The notes: generated from the sequence alone by a model not told the origin. Numbered from the stretch's first letter, positions 1 to 7,731 are shown. The stretch is 10,452 bases of DNA from CG1-02-35-72 sp964564475 (GCA_964564475.1 CAZMBM010000075.1:1-10452); one strand, 5' to 3'. Translations and numbers: made by a program.

Positions 1-20
1 GGGGGAGATTTCCCCTTTTT
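1..20 (+). terminator. Probable 3' part of an intrinsic terminator of an upstream gene
   Basis: A short GC-rich hairpin (GGGGA at 2-6 pairing with TCCCC at 11-15) is followed directly by five Ts at 16-20. The window begins inside or at the edge of the structure, so the full stem and the gene it ends cannot be seen. It suggests that nifJ starts its own transcription unit rather than continuing an upstream plus-strand operon. Confidence 0.5.
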
Positions 21-178
21 AGGTTGATTTAACATATATATCTAATTAATAGGTTTTTTCACAAAATTTAATTTTAAATAGTTGTGTTTTAAAAGTTTGA
101 AACTTGACAATTATCATAGTTAAACTCAAAAAAGCCTTTTACTTTTACGTCTTGTTTTAAAATTAAGAATCAAAAACT

Positions 179-3100
179 ATGAAAGATCAAAAAAAATTAA
201 TCTGCGACGCCAATGAAGCTGTTGCACGAATTGCGCATAAAACTAATGAAGTATGCGCCATTTATCCCATTACTCCTGCTTCGCCTATGGGAGAGCATGC
301 CGAAGTATTTAGCGCCAGAGGAGAAAAAAATATATGGGAAAATATTCCAAAAATAGTAGAAATGCAGAGTGAAGGCGGTGCTTCGGGCGCCGTTCATGGT
401 GCCTTACAGGGAGGCGCACTAACAACAACATTTACAGCCTCTCAAGGTCTATTATTAATGATTCCAAATATGTACAAAATTGCCGGAGAATTACTGCCTA
501 CGGTCATACATGTAGCTGCCAGAACAATCGCAACACATGCTTTATCCATTTTTGGAGATCACAGTGATGTTATGGCCACGCGTCAAACAGGATTTGCGAT
601 GCTTTTCGGAAATTCTGTTCAAGAGGCACAAGATATGGCTCTTATCGCTCAAGTAGCAACTCTAAAATCTAGAATCCCTTTCTTAAATATTTTTGACGGC
701 TTTAGAACATCACACGAAATTTCTAAAATTGACGCCATCCCTTCGAAGGTTATCGGAGAAATGATGCCCGAAGACGCTATTACTGCACATAAAAACCGTG
801 CCTTAAATTCTGAAAACCCTGTTATTAGAGGGACATCACAAAATCCCGATGTCTTTTTCCAAGCCAGAGAAGCCGCCAATACTTTCTATGATAATGTCCC
901 TAAAATTGTTCAAGAAGTTATGGATGACTTCTATGTTAGAACCGGCAGGGCATATAAATTATACGATTATGTAGGGGTCAAAGATGCCGAGCGTATTATT
1001 ATAATTATGGGCTCAGGTGCGGGAGCTGTTAAAGAAACTATTGCCAAAATGACCTCAGAAGGTGAAAAAGTCGGGGCTTTACTTATAAGGCTTTACAGAC
1101 CTTTCTCATTAAAACATTTTATCAAAGCCATCCCTAACAGCGTAAAACAGATTGCCGTTTTAGACCGTACAAAAGAACCGGGTAGTTTGGGCGAACCTCT
1201 GTATATAGACGTTGTTAACGCCTTTGTAGAAGCGGCTAAAAAAATGCCGCAAATTATTGGCGGTCGTTATGGTCTGTCTTCTAAAGAATTTACACCGGCC
1301 ATGGTAAAAAGTGTTTATGACGAAATGCTTAAAGAAAATCCTAAAAAACACTTTACCGTTGGTATAAATGACGATGTGACACATACAAGTTTAGATTACG
1401 ATACACATTATAAAACAAAAAAAGAAACCATTAACTGTATGTTTTACGGTTTGGGCTCCGATGGTACCGTTGGTGGTAACAAAAACTCAATTAAAATCAT
1501 CGGTCAAACAACTGATAATTTTGTACAAGGCTATTTTGTGTACGACTCAAAAAAAGCCGGTGCTCAAACAGTATCGCATTTAAGGTTTGGTCCTAAACCT
1601 ATTGAATCGACTTACTTAATAAATACAGCCGACTTTATAGCTTGCCATCAATTTAACTTTGTAGAAAAATATGACGTCGCAAAAGAATTAAGAGCGGGTG
1701 GTACATTTTTGCTAAATGCCCCCTACCCTAATGATAAAGTTTGGGATAAGTTACCCAAACCCTTGCAAGAACACATTATTAACAAAAAGCTTAAATTTTA
1801 TGTCATAGACGCAACAACTGTTGCCCACGAAGCCCATCTTGGCAAAAGAATAAATACCATTTTACAAACCTGTTTCTTTGCTATTTCGGGCGTATTACCC
1901 AAAGATGAAGCTATCAAAAAAATTAAAGAAGCTATTGTTAAATCGTATTCACATAAAGGTGATAAAGTTGTTCAAATGAACTTTAACGCCGTTGATAAAG
2001 CTCTCGATAATTTGCATAAAGTAAATTACCCTAACACCATAACCAGCGACACAGAAATTGAAGCGGCTATGTCCAAAAAAGCACCAAAATTTGTACAAGA
2101 AGTTTTGGGGACAATTTTAGAAGGTCGCGGCGATGAATTACCGGTAAGTGCTTTCCCTGTTGATGGCACTTTCCCATTAGGCACTACAAAGTATCAAAAA
2201 TTAGGTATTGCCGATATAATTCCTATTTGGGATGACGAAAACCTTTGTACACAATGTAATAAATGTGTTATGATTTGTCCTCATGCCGCCATTAGGTCGA
2301 AAGTTGTGAGCAATGAAGCACTTAAAGAATTTCCAAGCCATTTAAAACATGTCCCCGCAAAAGGACGTCCTTTTAAAAGTGAGGAAGAATCATATATTTT
2401 ACAAGTATCACCCGAAGATTGTACAGGTTGCGATTTATGTGTAGCCGTTTGTCCGGCAGTTAGTAAAGACAATCCCGACTTTAAAGCTATAAACATGCAC
2501 AATAAGTTAGAGAAATCTGAAGTAGAAAATGAAAATTGGGATTACTTTATAGACTTACCAAATTACGACCGCAAAGAATTGACCATAACAAATGTAAAGG
2601 GGTCACAATTTTTAGAACCTTTATTTGAATTCTCAGGTGCCTGTTCGGGTTGTGGTGAAACACCATACATTAAGCTCGTTACTCAGTTATATGGTGACAG
2701 TATGATTGTTGCCAATGCCACAGGCTGTTCGTCTATCTACGGTGGTAATTTACCCACTACACCTTACGCCACAAATAAAGACGGTAGAGGTCCCGCATGG
2801 GCAAATTCTCTTTTTGAAGACAATGCCGAATACGGCCTTGGTATGCGTTTGGCACTAACTAAAAAACAAGAATTGGCTACACATTTGTTAAAATCTGTCG
2901 AACTTTTAGTTGGAAGTGACATTGTCGAATCCATATTAAACAACCACGAAAATAACGAGGCAGAAAAAGAAGCTAAATTAAATGACATCGCCAAATTAAA
3001 AAGATTACTCAAAAAATTAGACGATACCGATGCTAAAAAACTTCTCAATCTAATTTCGTATTTGAGAAAACAACTCGTTTGGATATTTGGTGGCGACGGT

Positions 3101-3706
3101 TGGGCTTACGACATTGGCTACGGCGGACTGGACCATGTTTTGGCGTCGGGTGAGGATGTTAATATTTTGGTCTTAGACACAGAGGTCTATTCAAATACCG
3201 GTGGCCAAACATCTAAATCTACACCGTTGGGTGCCAGTGCTAAATTCTCTATTTCGGGAAAACGCACTCAGAAAAAAGACATCGCCTTGCAAGCCATATC
3301 TTATGGAAATGTTTATGTCGCTCAAATAGCCATGGGTGCCAAAGATTTACAAACACTAAAAGCTATAGAAGAAGCCGCGGCTTACCCGGGACCCTCTATA
3401 ATTATCGCTTATTCTCATTGTATAGAACACGGTTACGACCTCGGAAACGGTGCCAGCCAACAAGTTAAAGCTGTTGATAGTGGTTTTTGGCCATTGTTTA
3501 GATTTAATCCACTAAATCCTAAAGGAAAGAAATTTAAATTAGACTCCAAAGCGCCTAAAATCCCTCTAAAAGAGTTTATGTATAACGAAGCCCGTTTTAC
3601 TCGTGTTGTCAAAGACAATCCCGATGTGGCCGCCGATTTATTAGAAAGAGCTCAAAAAAATGTTGAAGAAAAATGGGAAAAATTAGAGCTTTATCAGCAT
3701 ATTTAA
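179..3706 (+). CDS. nifJ: Pyruvate:ferredoxin (flavodoxin) oxidoreductase, single-chain
   Basis: This cytoplasmic enzyme oxidatively decarboxylates pyruvate to acetyl-CoA and CO2, passing electrons to ferredoxin or flavodoxin. At 1175 residues it matches the usual length of the homodimeric family and looks intact. The N-terminal pyrimidine-binding domain has YPITPASPMGE (about 29-39), SEGG with Glu65, and Arg115, matching the catalytic Thr, Glu and Arg of the Desulfovibrio enzyme. Two ferredoxin-type 4Fe-4S motifs lie at Cys690/693/696/700 and Cys748/751/754/758. The C-terminal TPP domain carries the proximal-cluster cysteines Cys822, Cys825, Cys850 and Cys1081, then GGDGWAYDIGYGG and EVYSNTGGQ with Asn1006. 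The ATG at 179 gives the standard N-terminus of the family; no strong Shine-Dalgarno is visible, as is normal in Bacteroidota. A strong terminator follows 13 bases after the stop. The family is well characterised; the physiological direction and electron carrier here are not visible from the sequence. Confidence 0.97.
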   Translation: MKDQKKLICDANEAVARIAHKTNEVCAIYPITPASPMGEHAEVFSARGEKNIWENIPKIVEMQSEGGASGAVHGALQGGALTTTFTASQGLLLMIPNMYKIAGELLPTVIHVAARTIATHALSIFGDHSDVMATRQTGFAMLFGNSVQEAQDMALIAQVATLKSRIPFLNIFDGFRTSHEISKIDAIPSKVIGEMMPEDAITAHKNRALNSENPVIRGTSQNPDVFFQAREAANTFYDNVPKIVQEVMDDFYVRTGRAYKLYDYVGVKDAERIIIIMGSGAGAVKETIAKMTSEGEKVGALLIRLYRPFSLKHFIKAIPNSVKQIAVLDRTKEPGSLGEPLYIDVVNAFVEAAKKMPQIIGGRYGLSSKEFTPAMVKSVYDEMLKENPKKHFTVGINDDVTHTSLDYDTHYKTKKETINCMFYGLGSDGTVGGNKNSIKIIGQTTDNFVQGYFVYDSKKAGAQTVSHLRFGPKPIESTYLINTADFIACHQFNFVEKYDVAKELRAGGTFLLNAPYPNDKVWDKLPKPLQEHIINKKLKFYVIDATTVAHEAHLGKRINTILQTCFFAISGVLPKDEAIKKIKEAIVKSYSHKGDKVVQMNFNAVDKALDNLHKVNYPNTITSDTEIEAAMSKKAPKFVQEVLGTILEGRGDELPVSAFPVDGTFPLGTTKYQKLGIADIIPIWDDENLCTQCNKCVMICPHAAIRSKVVSNEALKEFPSHLKHVPAKGRPFKSEEESYILQVSPEDCTGCDLCVAVCPAVSKDNPDFKAINMHNKLEKSEVENENWDYFIDLPNYDRKELTITNVKGSQFLEPLFEFSGACSGCGETPYIKLVTQLYGDSMIVANATGCSSIYGGNLPTTPYATNKDGRGPAWANSLFEDNAEYGLGMRLALTKKQELATHLLKSVELLVGSDIVESILNNHENNEAEKEAKLNDIAKLKRLLKKLDDTDAKKLLNLISYLRKQLVWIFGGDGWAYDIGYGGLDHVLASGEDVNILVLDTEVYSNTGGQTSKSTPLGASAKFSISGKRTQKKDIALQAISYGNVYVAQIAMGAKDLQTLKAIEEAAAYPGPSIIIAYSHCIEHGYDLGNGASQQVKAVDSGFWPLFRFNPLNPKGKKFKLDSKAPKIPLKEFMYNEARFTRVVKDNPDVAADLLERAQKNVEEKWEKLELYQHI

Positions 3707-3719
3707 TGTAAATATCATT

Positions 3720-3758
3720 GAGTTGTTCGGGTCTTAAAGACCCGAACAACTTTTTTTT
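3720..3758 (+). terminator. Strong intrinsic terminator after nifJ
   Basis: A perfect inverted repeat of 14 base pairs (3721-3734 with 3738-3751, core GTTGTTCGGGTC / GACCCGAACAAC) closes a three-base loop and runs into eight Ts (3751-3758). It lies 13 bases past the nifJ stop and is a textbook Rho-independent terminator. The next gene starts only 10 bases after the T tract, so this hairpin also sits in the leader of that gene. Confidence 0.95.
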
Positions 3759-3768
3759 AAAGCATATA

Positions 3769-4131
3769 ATGAATAAAAAATCAAACTTACTTTTGTCAAA
3801 AGCACGCGACAAAGTTGCAAGGGCAAATCAAGAACTTATGAAACCTCATACAGATATTGTGTCATTTTCTGTATGCACAAACGCACGACTCGCAATACAA
3901 CTTCTCTTAGAATCTTACTTAATAAAAAACAACGTACCCATAAAAGAAAACGAATCTTTAGCTTTACTTTTAGAACGTTGCATTTTACACGATAAAAAAT
4001 TTAAAAATATCGATATTTCTAAAATGGAATGCAGGCATAATACTACTAATGGTGCTTATTGCAGTAGTATTAACAAAGTTAGCTACTGCTACAATACTGC
4101 AAAAGAAATTGAAGCCCTTATCAAAAATTAG
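3769..4131 (+). CDS. Small HEPN-domain-like protein
   Basis: The product is 120 residues, mostly helical. It resembles the small HEPN-like proteins of Bacteroidota: an N-terminal helix (residues 7-24), a second helix with VCTNARLAIQLLLESYLI (about 35-52), a third with LALLLERC, and a C-terminal part with spaced cysteines (Cys88, Cys98, Cys107) ending in a helix. I chose the ATG at 3769. An upstream TTG at 3718 is in frame, but its codons would run through the terminator stem. No R-x4-6-H motif of HEPN ribonucleases is present (the closest is RCILH, with only three residues between), so nuclease activity is not supported. No nucleotidyltransferase (MNT) partner is adjacent, so a toxin-antitoxin role is not supported either. 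The gene has no clear promoter of its own and probably depends on read-through from nifJ or on a promoter within the 3' end of nifJ. Function unknown; the HEPN assignment rests on recalled sequence resemblance. Confidence 0.8.
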   Translation: MNKKSNLLLSKARDKVARANQELMKPHTDIVSFSVCTNARLAIQLLLESYLIKNNVPIKENESLALLLERCILHDKKFKNIDISKMECRHNTTNGAYCSSINKVSYCYNTAKEIEALIKN

Positions 4132-4140
4132 TTTTTTTAA

Positions 4141-4172
4141 TTTGAGCAACTTAATTTGTTAGCTTATATTTG
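4141..4172 (+). promoter_or_regulatory. Bacteroidota-type promoter of the GlmU-like gene
   Basis: TTTG at 4141-4144 is followed after exactly 20 bases by TATATTTG at 4165-4172. This matches the primary sigma consensus of Bacteroidota (-33 TTTG, -7 TAnnTTTG). The -7 box ends 15 bases before the ATG at 4188, giving a short leader. The box also argues against an in-frame TTG at 4170, which lies inside it. Confidence 0.75.
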
Positions 4173-4187
4173 TTAAAAATAAAACTA

Positions 4188-5363
4188 ATGAACGTCATTT
4201 TATTCGACAGTAATGTTCGCAATGCTCTTTTACCCTTAAGCTTTACACGTCCGGTTGCCGATATTCGCATAGGTATTTTAACCATTCGTGAAAAATGGGA
4301 AAACTTACTCAACACTACTACCTCTACAATTACAGAAGACTATTTGACCGACAAATACCCCATGGTAGAGTTTGATACCAATATTATGGTTAATGCTTCT
4401 TTTATTCCTACTGAGAGTTTGGCCCAAAGGGTTAAAAATCTCAATGAAAATGAAGCCCTTTTAAAAGACGGTATCATTGTGGCCTTTTTTTCGAGAAATC
4501 CACAAGAAACGGTAGATTTTGACACTTACAACTGTACAGAGCTAAATGAAAATCTCTTACAAATAAAAAATGTTTGGGATATTTTTAAGCTAAATGAAGC
4601 GGCTATTTCTGCTGACTTTAAAATACTTACAAGCGGAAAAGCATCTCAACCTATTCCCGAGACAGTTCATTGTATAAATAGAGCGCAAATATTTTTAGAA
4701 GAAGGCGCTAAAGTAGAGGTAGCTGTATTAAATGCCTCTAAAGGCCCCATTTATTTAGGAAGAGATAGCGAAATTATGGAAGGCTGTATGATAAGGGGTC
4801 CTTTTGCAATGGGCAACAACGCTGTTCTAAAGATGGGTGCTAAAATTTACGGAGCTACAACTCTTGGTCCCCATTGTAAGGTAGGTGGTGAAGTAAATAA
4901 CAGTGTTTTCTTTGGTTATTCTAACAAAGCTCACGACGGTTTTTTAGGGAATTCTGTCATAGGTGAATGGTGTAATTTGGGTGCCGATACCAACAACTCA
5001 AATCTTAAAAACAATTATGCCAATGTTAAATTGTGGAATTATGAAACAGAGCGCTTTAAAGACACGGGGCTTCAATATTGCGGCCTCATAATGGGCGATC
5101 ACTCAAAATGTGGTATAAACACTATGTTTAACACGGGGACCGTGGTAGGTATAAGTGCCAACATTTTTGGAGGTAATTTCCCTAGAAACTTTATTCCTTC
5201 TTTTTCTTGGGGTGGCAGTGCCGGATTTTCTGAATACAAATTACTCAAAGTATTTGAAGTAGCTAATAAGGTTATGGTTCGCAGAGGTTTAGAATGTAGC
5301 AAACAAGAACAAGACATCCTAAAGAGTGTTTATAACGAAACGGCTAAATACCGAAATTACTAG
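4188..5363 (+). CDS. GlmU-like sugar nucleotidyltransferase/acyltransferase (alternative bacterial GlmU type)
   Basis: This 391-residue protein resembles the alternative GlmU family of Bacteroidota. That family is assigned, mainly by genome context, to acetylating glucosamine-1-phosphate and converting the product to UDP-GlcNAc for peptidoglycan and surface glycans. The N-terminal half begins NVILFDSNVRNALLPLSFTRPVADIR, a diverged nucleotidyltransferase start without the usual G-x-G-T-x-M loop. From about residue 185 the sequence has hexapeptide-type repeats of a left-handed beta-helix (GPIYLGRDSEI, MGNNAVLKMGAKIYG, TTLGPHCKVGGEV). It continues with NKAHDGFLGNSVIGEWCNLGADT (245-267), comparable to the GlmU acetyltransferase active site; His249 is the likely counterpart of its catalytic histidine. 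The ATG start is supported by the promoter just upstream. It is transcribed alone and converges on the rhomboid gene. Another sugar-phosphate specificity is possible, since the N-terminal domain is far from classical GlmU. Confidence 0.87.
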   Translation: MNVILFDSNVRNALLPLSFTRPVADIRIGILTIREKWENLLNTTTSTITEDYLTDKYPMVEFDTNIMVNASFIPTESLAQRVKNLNENEALLKDGIIVAFFSRNPQETVDFDTYNCTELNENLLQIKNVWDIFKLNEAAISADFKILTSGKASQPIPETVHCINRAQIFLEEGAKVEVAVLNASKGPIYLGRDSEIMEGCMIRGPFAMGNNAVLKMGAKIYGATTLGPHCKVGGEVNNSVFFGYSNKAHDGFLGNSVIGEWCNLGADTNNSNLKNNYANVKLWNYETERFKDTGLQYCGLIMGDHSKCGINTMFNTGTVVGISANIFGGNFPRNFIPSFSWGGSAGFSEYKLLKVFEVANKVMVRRGLECSKQEQDILKSVYNETAKYRNY

Positions 5364-5394
5364 AATTTTAATATTTATTAAGTCAGTATGAACC

Positions 5395-5418
5395 GTTGTA
5401 TTTGTTAACGAATACAAC
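5395..5418 (+). terminator. Hairpin between convergent genes, possible terminator of the GlmU-like gene
   Basis: GTTGTATTTGTT is followed directly by AACGAATACAAC, an almost perfect 24-base palindrome (11 of 12 pairs plus one G-U) that would fold into a stem of about 10 pairs with a four-base loop. It starts 32 bases after the stop codon. On the plus strand five Ts occur slightly downstream (5424-5428), so termination there is plausible but not optimal. On the minus strand no U tract follows. Confidence 0.45.
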
Positions 5419-5441
5419 CCAAATTTTTATGCTTCAAAGTT

Positions 5442-6080
5442 TTAGGATTTTTTTCGCGACACAACAAAAATAACAACTATAGGAACCGCCAACCCTACAA
5501 CCAAAAAAGTCTCGGTTAAAATTAAACTTGGCAGCAAAGCCAAAGTCAATAAATAACCGGCCATAGCTCCGCCCAAATGGGCCGCATGCCCAATGTTGCC
5601 TAACTGCTTTTTCATGCCATAAATAGAATAGAGTAAATAGCCAATACCAAAGACATATCCCGGTAAGGGTACCGGTAAAGGGAACATTATTAAAGTCATA
5701 TCGGGATACAATAATATTGAAGCGTATAAAATACCTGCCACAGCTCCCGAAGCCCCTACCGCACTGTAATAATCGTTATTTTTATGATAAAAAAATGAAA
5801 AATACGACGAAGCCATCAAACACAAGACATAAATAATGCCAAATAAAACGGAACCAAAGTTTTCGATTACTATGGGGGCAAATAAGTACAAAGCGTACAT
5901 ATTAAAAAAGAGGTGCATATAATCTACGTGCAAAAAACCTGAGGTGATATGTCTTATGAGCTCACCATGTTTTATAGCTCCCACATTGAATTTAAATTTA
6001 TCGAAAAAAGAACGATTGTTAAAGCCTTTTAAAGACATTAAAACATTAGCGGCAATTATAAGAAGTAAGAGTTTGTTCAT
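5442..6080 (-). CDS. Rhomboid family intramembrane serine protease
   Basis: A 212-residue polytopic membrane protein that would cleave transmembrane segments of membrane-anchored substrates within the lipid bilayer. All family hallmarks are visible. HVDYMHLFFN carries His56 and Asn60 (oxyanion-site residues, equivalent to His150 and Asn154 of GlpG). GASGA gives nucleophile Ser111, and HAAHLGG gives catalytic His168. Hydrophobic segments at about 1-17, 55-75, 77-97, 110-126, 140-154, 166-184 and 188-207 fit the six-helix rhomboid core plus a possible extra terminal segment; exact boundaries are uncertain. There are no soluble accessory domains, so it is a minimal bacterial rhomboid. The start is ATG, with a GGAG 24-27 bases upstream, too far to be a normal Shine-Dalgarno. 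It follows the aminotransferase gene on the same strand after a 162-base gap filled largely by a palindromic repeat, so it may be a separate transcript. Substrates cannot be predicted. Confidence 0.94.
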   Translation of the reverse strand: MNKLLLLIIAANVLMSLKGFNNRSFFDKFKFNVGAIKHGELIRHITSGFLHVDYMHLFFNMYALYLFAPIVIENFGSVLFGIIYVLCLMASSYFSFFYHKNNDYYSAVGASGAVAGILYASILLYPDMTLIMFPLPVPLPGYVFGIGYLLYSIYGMKKQLGNIGHAAHLGGAMAGYLLTLALLPSLILTETFLVVGLAVPIVVIFVVSRKKS

Positions 6081-6114
6081 ATTTTATATATTTATCAATG
6101 ATGCTCCTTAAAAA

Positions 6115-6236
6115 CGTCATTTCGAGTGATTTTTGAGAAATGTAATGAATCAAAAATTGTATCGAGAACCTATTCTAATTGATGAATTTTCTTTGTTCTC
6201 GATATAATTTTCTTATGAAAATCACTCGAACTGACG
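6115..6236. repeat. 122-bp palindromic intergenic element, dispersed-repeat or MITE-like
   Basis: The ends are inverted repeats: CGTCATTTCGAGTGATTTT at 6115-6133 pairs with 6218-6236 at 18 of 19 positions. A second, inner inverted repeat follows: AAAATTGTATCGAGAAC at 6153-6169 pairs with 6195-6211 at 16 of 17 positions, the exception being a G-U pair. Unequal spacers (19 bases left, 6 right) separate the two stems, and a 25-base loop closes the structure. The TCATTTCGAGTG termini with internal TCTCGATA arms resemble, from memory, palindromic elements scattered between genes in many Flavobacteriia. The element ends 6 bases past the aminotransferase stop codon and could act as a terminator or mRNA-stabilising structure. 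Only one copy lies in this window, so dispersal is inferred. Confidence 0.8.
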
Positions 6237-6242
6237 AAAATA

Positions 6243-7721
6243 TTAATCTATTTCAAACCAATTAGCGATGAGGTCTTGTGCTTCCGAGTCTTTTTTGATA
6301 TAAACAAACTCGTTACTCGCCATATCGTATTTATAATCGGCGCTCCAAGTTTTGTAATGCACAACCACCTCTTTTATAGCATTGCAGACGTATTCTATTT
6401 CGGCATTTGTAATGGTAGGATGAATTGACATACGTATCCATCCGGGGCGTTCTATTAAACAACCCTCTTCTATTTGTTCCATAAAGTCATGCGATGTATG
6501 TTGATCTACATGCAATAAAAAATGTCCGTAAGTACCGGCACAAGAGCAGCCCCCACGGGTTTGAATACCATACTTATCATTCAACAATTTGACGATTAGA
6601 TTAAAATGTACATCGTCAACATAAAAAGAAAAAATACCCAAACGGTTATGATGTTGTCCGGCTAAAAGGTGTAAGTTTTTAATATTTTCTAAACGGTTAA
6701 AAATGTAGTCATTTAATTCGTGTTCGCGTGCTAATATTTTATCTACACCCATTTTAACTTTTAATTGAATGGCTAAAGCCGTTCTAATAGTCTGCAAAAA
6801 TCCCGGTGTGCCGCCGTCTTCGCGAAGTTCTATATCGTCTAAATAGATATGTTCACCCCACGGATTGGTATAACTTACCGTGCCCCCACCCGGATTATCG
6901 GGTACCATATTGTGATACAACTTATCGTTAAACAATAAAACACCGCTACTGCCGGGGCCTCCTAAAAACTTATGTGGTGAAAAAAATATGGCATCTAAAT
7001 AGCCGTTTGCATCCTCTTTGGGATGCATATCAATATTGACATAGGGTGCAGAACAGGCAAAATCTACAAAACACAGCCCTCCCACTTCGTGAATCATATT
7101 GGCTACCTTATGGTAATCTGTTTGGATACCTGTAACATTTGAACATGCCGTGATTGAGGCTATTTTAATGGTGCGATTTTTATACTTGTCGAGTAATTTT
7201 TTAAAACTTTTAAAACAGACCAAACCCGTTTCTTGACAGGGAATTATCTCAACATCGGCAATGGTTTCTTCCCATGAGGTTTGGTTGGAATGGTGTTCCA
7301 TATGAGTGATAAAAACCACCGGTTTGAGTTCGGTTGGAATGCTTGCATAATTTGTTAACGATTCGGGAATTCGCAAGCCTAAAATACGCTGAAACTTATT
7401 TATAACCCCTGTCATACCGCTACCTTCGGTAATAAGCACATCGTGTTTTGAAGCATTGACATGTTCTTTAATTATATGACGTGCTTTATGATAAGCCAAG
7501 GTCATAGTAGCGCCTGTAAATGATGTTTCGGTGTGCGTATTGGCCACATAAGGCCCAAATTCGTTTAAAAGCTTTTCTTCAATAGGCCTGTATAAACGTC
7601 CACTGGCTGTCCAGTCGGTATAAATAATTGTTTTTTCTCCAAAAGGCGATTTAAAAGTCTGGTTATGACCGATAATATTTTCTCTAAAAGGCTTAAAATA
7701 ATTCTCTAAATCGCTCTTCAT
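6243..7721 (-). CDS. Class-V aminotransferase-fold PLP enzyme, cysteine desulfurase-like (SufS/Csd-related)
   Basis: The product has 492 residues. PLP-site motifs are clear: MEHHSNQ with His144 (cofactor stacking), VDFACSAP with Asp220, and SPHKFLGGPGSSG with Lys251 as the Schiff-base lysine. RGGCSCAG at 389-396 aligns with the RxGHHCA segment of SufS and places Cys394 at its catalytic cysteine; Cys392 is an extra neighbour. This suggests sulfur removal from cysteine or a related substrate, but the protein is about 85 residues longer than typical SufS. Extra length lies near 118-135 and in a C-terminal extension after about 440, so a different member of the fold is possible. I chose the ATG at 7721; an in-frame TTG at 7730 would add three residues. 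It starts 10 bases after the glmM stop and is probably co-transcribed with it. No suf scaffold or carrier genes are nearby. Specific substrate unknown. Confidence 0.9.
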   Translation of the reverse strand: MKSDLENYFKPFRENIIGHNQTFKSPFGEKTIIYTDWTASGRLYRPIEEKLLNEFGPYVANTHTETSFTGATMTLAYHKARHIIKEHVNASKHDVLITEGSGMTGVINKFQRILGLRIPESLTNYASIPTELKPVVFITHMEHHSNQTSWEETIADVEIIPCQETGLVCFKSFKKLLDKYKNRTIKIASITACSNVTGIQTDYHKVANMIHEVGGLCFVDFACSAPYVNIDMHPKEDANGYLDAIFFSPHKFLGGPGSSGVLLFNDKLYHNMVPDNPGGGTVSYTNPWGEHIYLDDIELREDGGTPGFLQTIRTALAIQLKVKMGVDKILAREHELNDYIFNRLENIKNLHLLAGQHHNRLGIFSFYVDDVHFNLIVKLLNDKYGIQTRGGCSCAGTYGHFLLHVDQHTSHDFMEQIEEGCLIERPGWIRMSIHPTITNAEIEYVCNAIKEVVVHYKTWSADYKYDMASNEFVYIKKDSEAQDLIANWFEID

Positions 7722-7731
7722 AATCTTCAAT

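Noticed and set aside
106..178. Promoter of nifJ
   Set aside because: The best -7-like string is TACTTTTA (140-147), one mismatch from TAnnTTTG and without a TTTG at the right distance; too weak to annotate.
3718..3768. In-frame upstream TTG start for the HEPN-like gene
   Set aside because: The extra 17 codons would run through the terminator stem and T tract of nifJ; the ATG at 3769 gives a product that begins like its recalled relatives.
3769..4131. HEPN/MNT toxin-antitoxin or RNA-targeting defence module
   Set aside because: No R-x4-6-H motif in the protein and no adjacent nucleotidyltransferase; the neighbours are housekeeping genes.
4170..4187. In-frame upstream TTG start for the GlmU-like gene
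   Set aside because: The TTG is part of the -7 promoter box, and MNVILFD from the ATG at 4188 is the natural family N-terminus.
7722..7730. TTG start three codons upstream for the aminotransferase
   Set aside because: An ATG is available at 7721 and the added residues match nothing recognisable; the TTG would sit one base from the glmM stop. Not strictly excluded.
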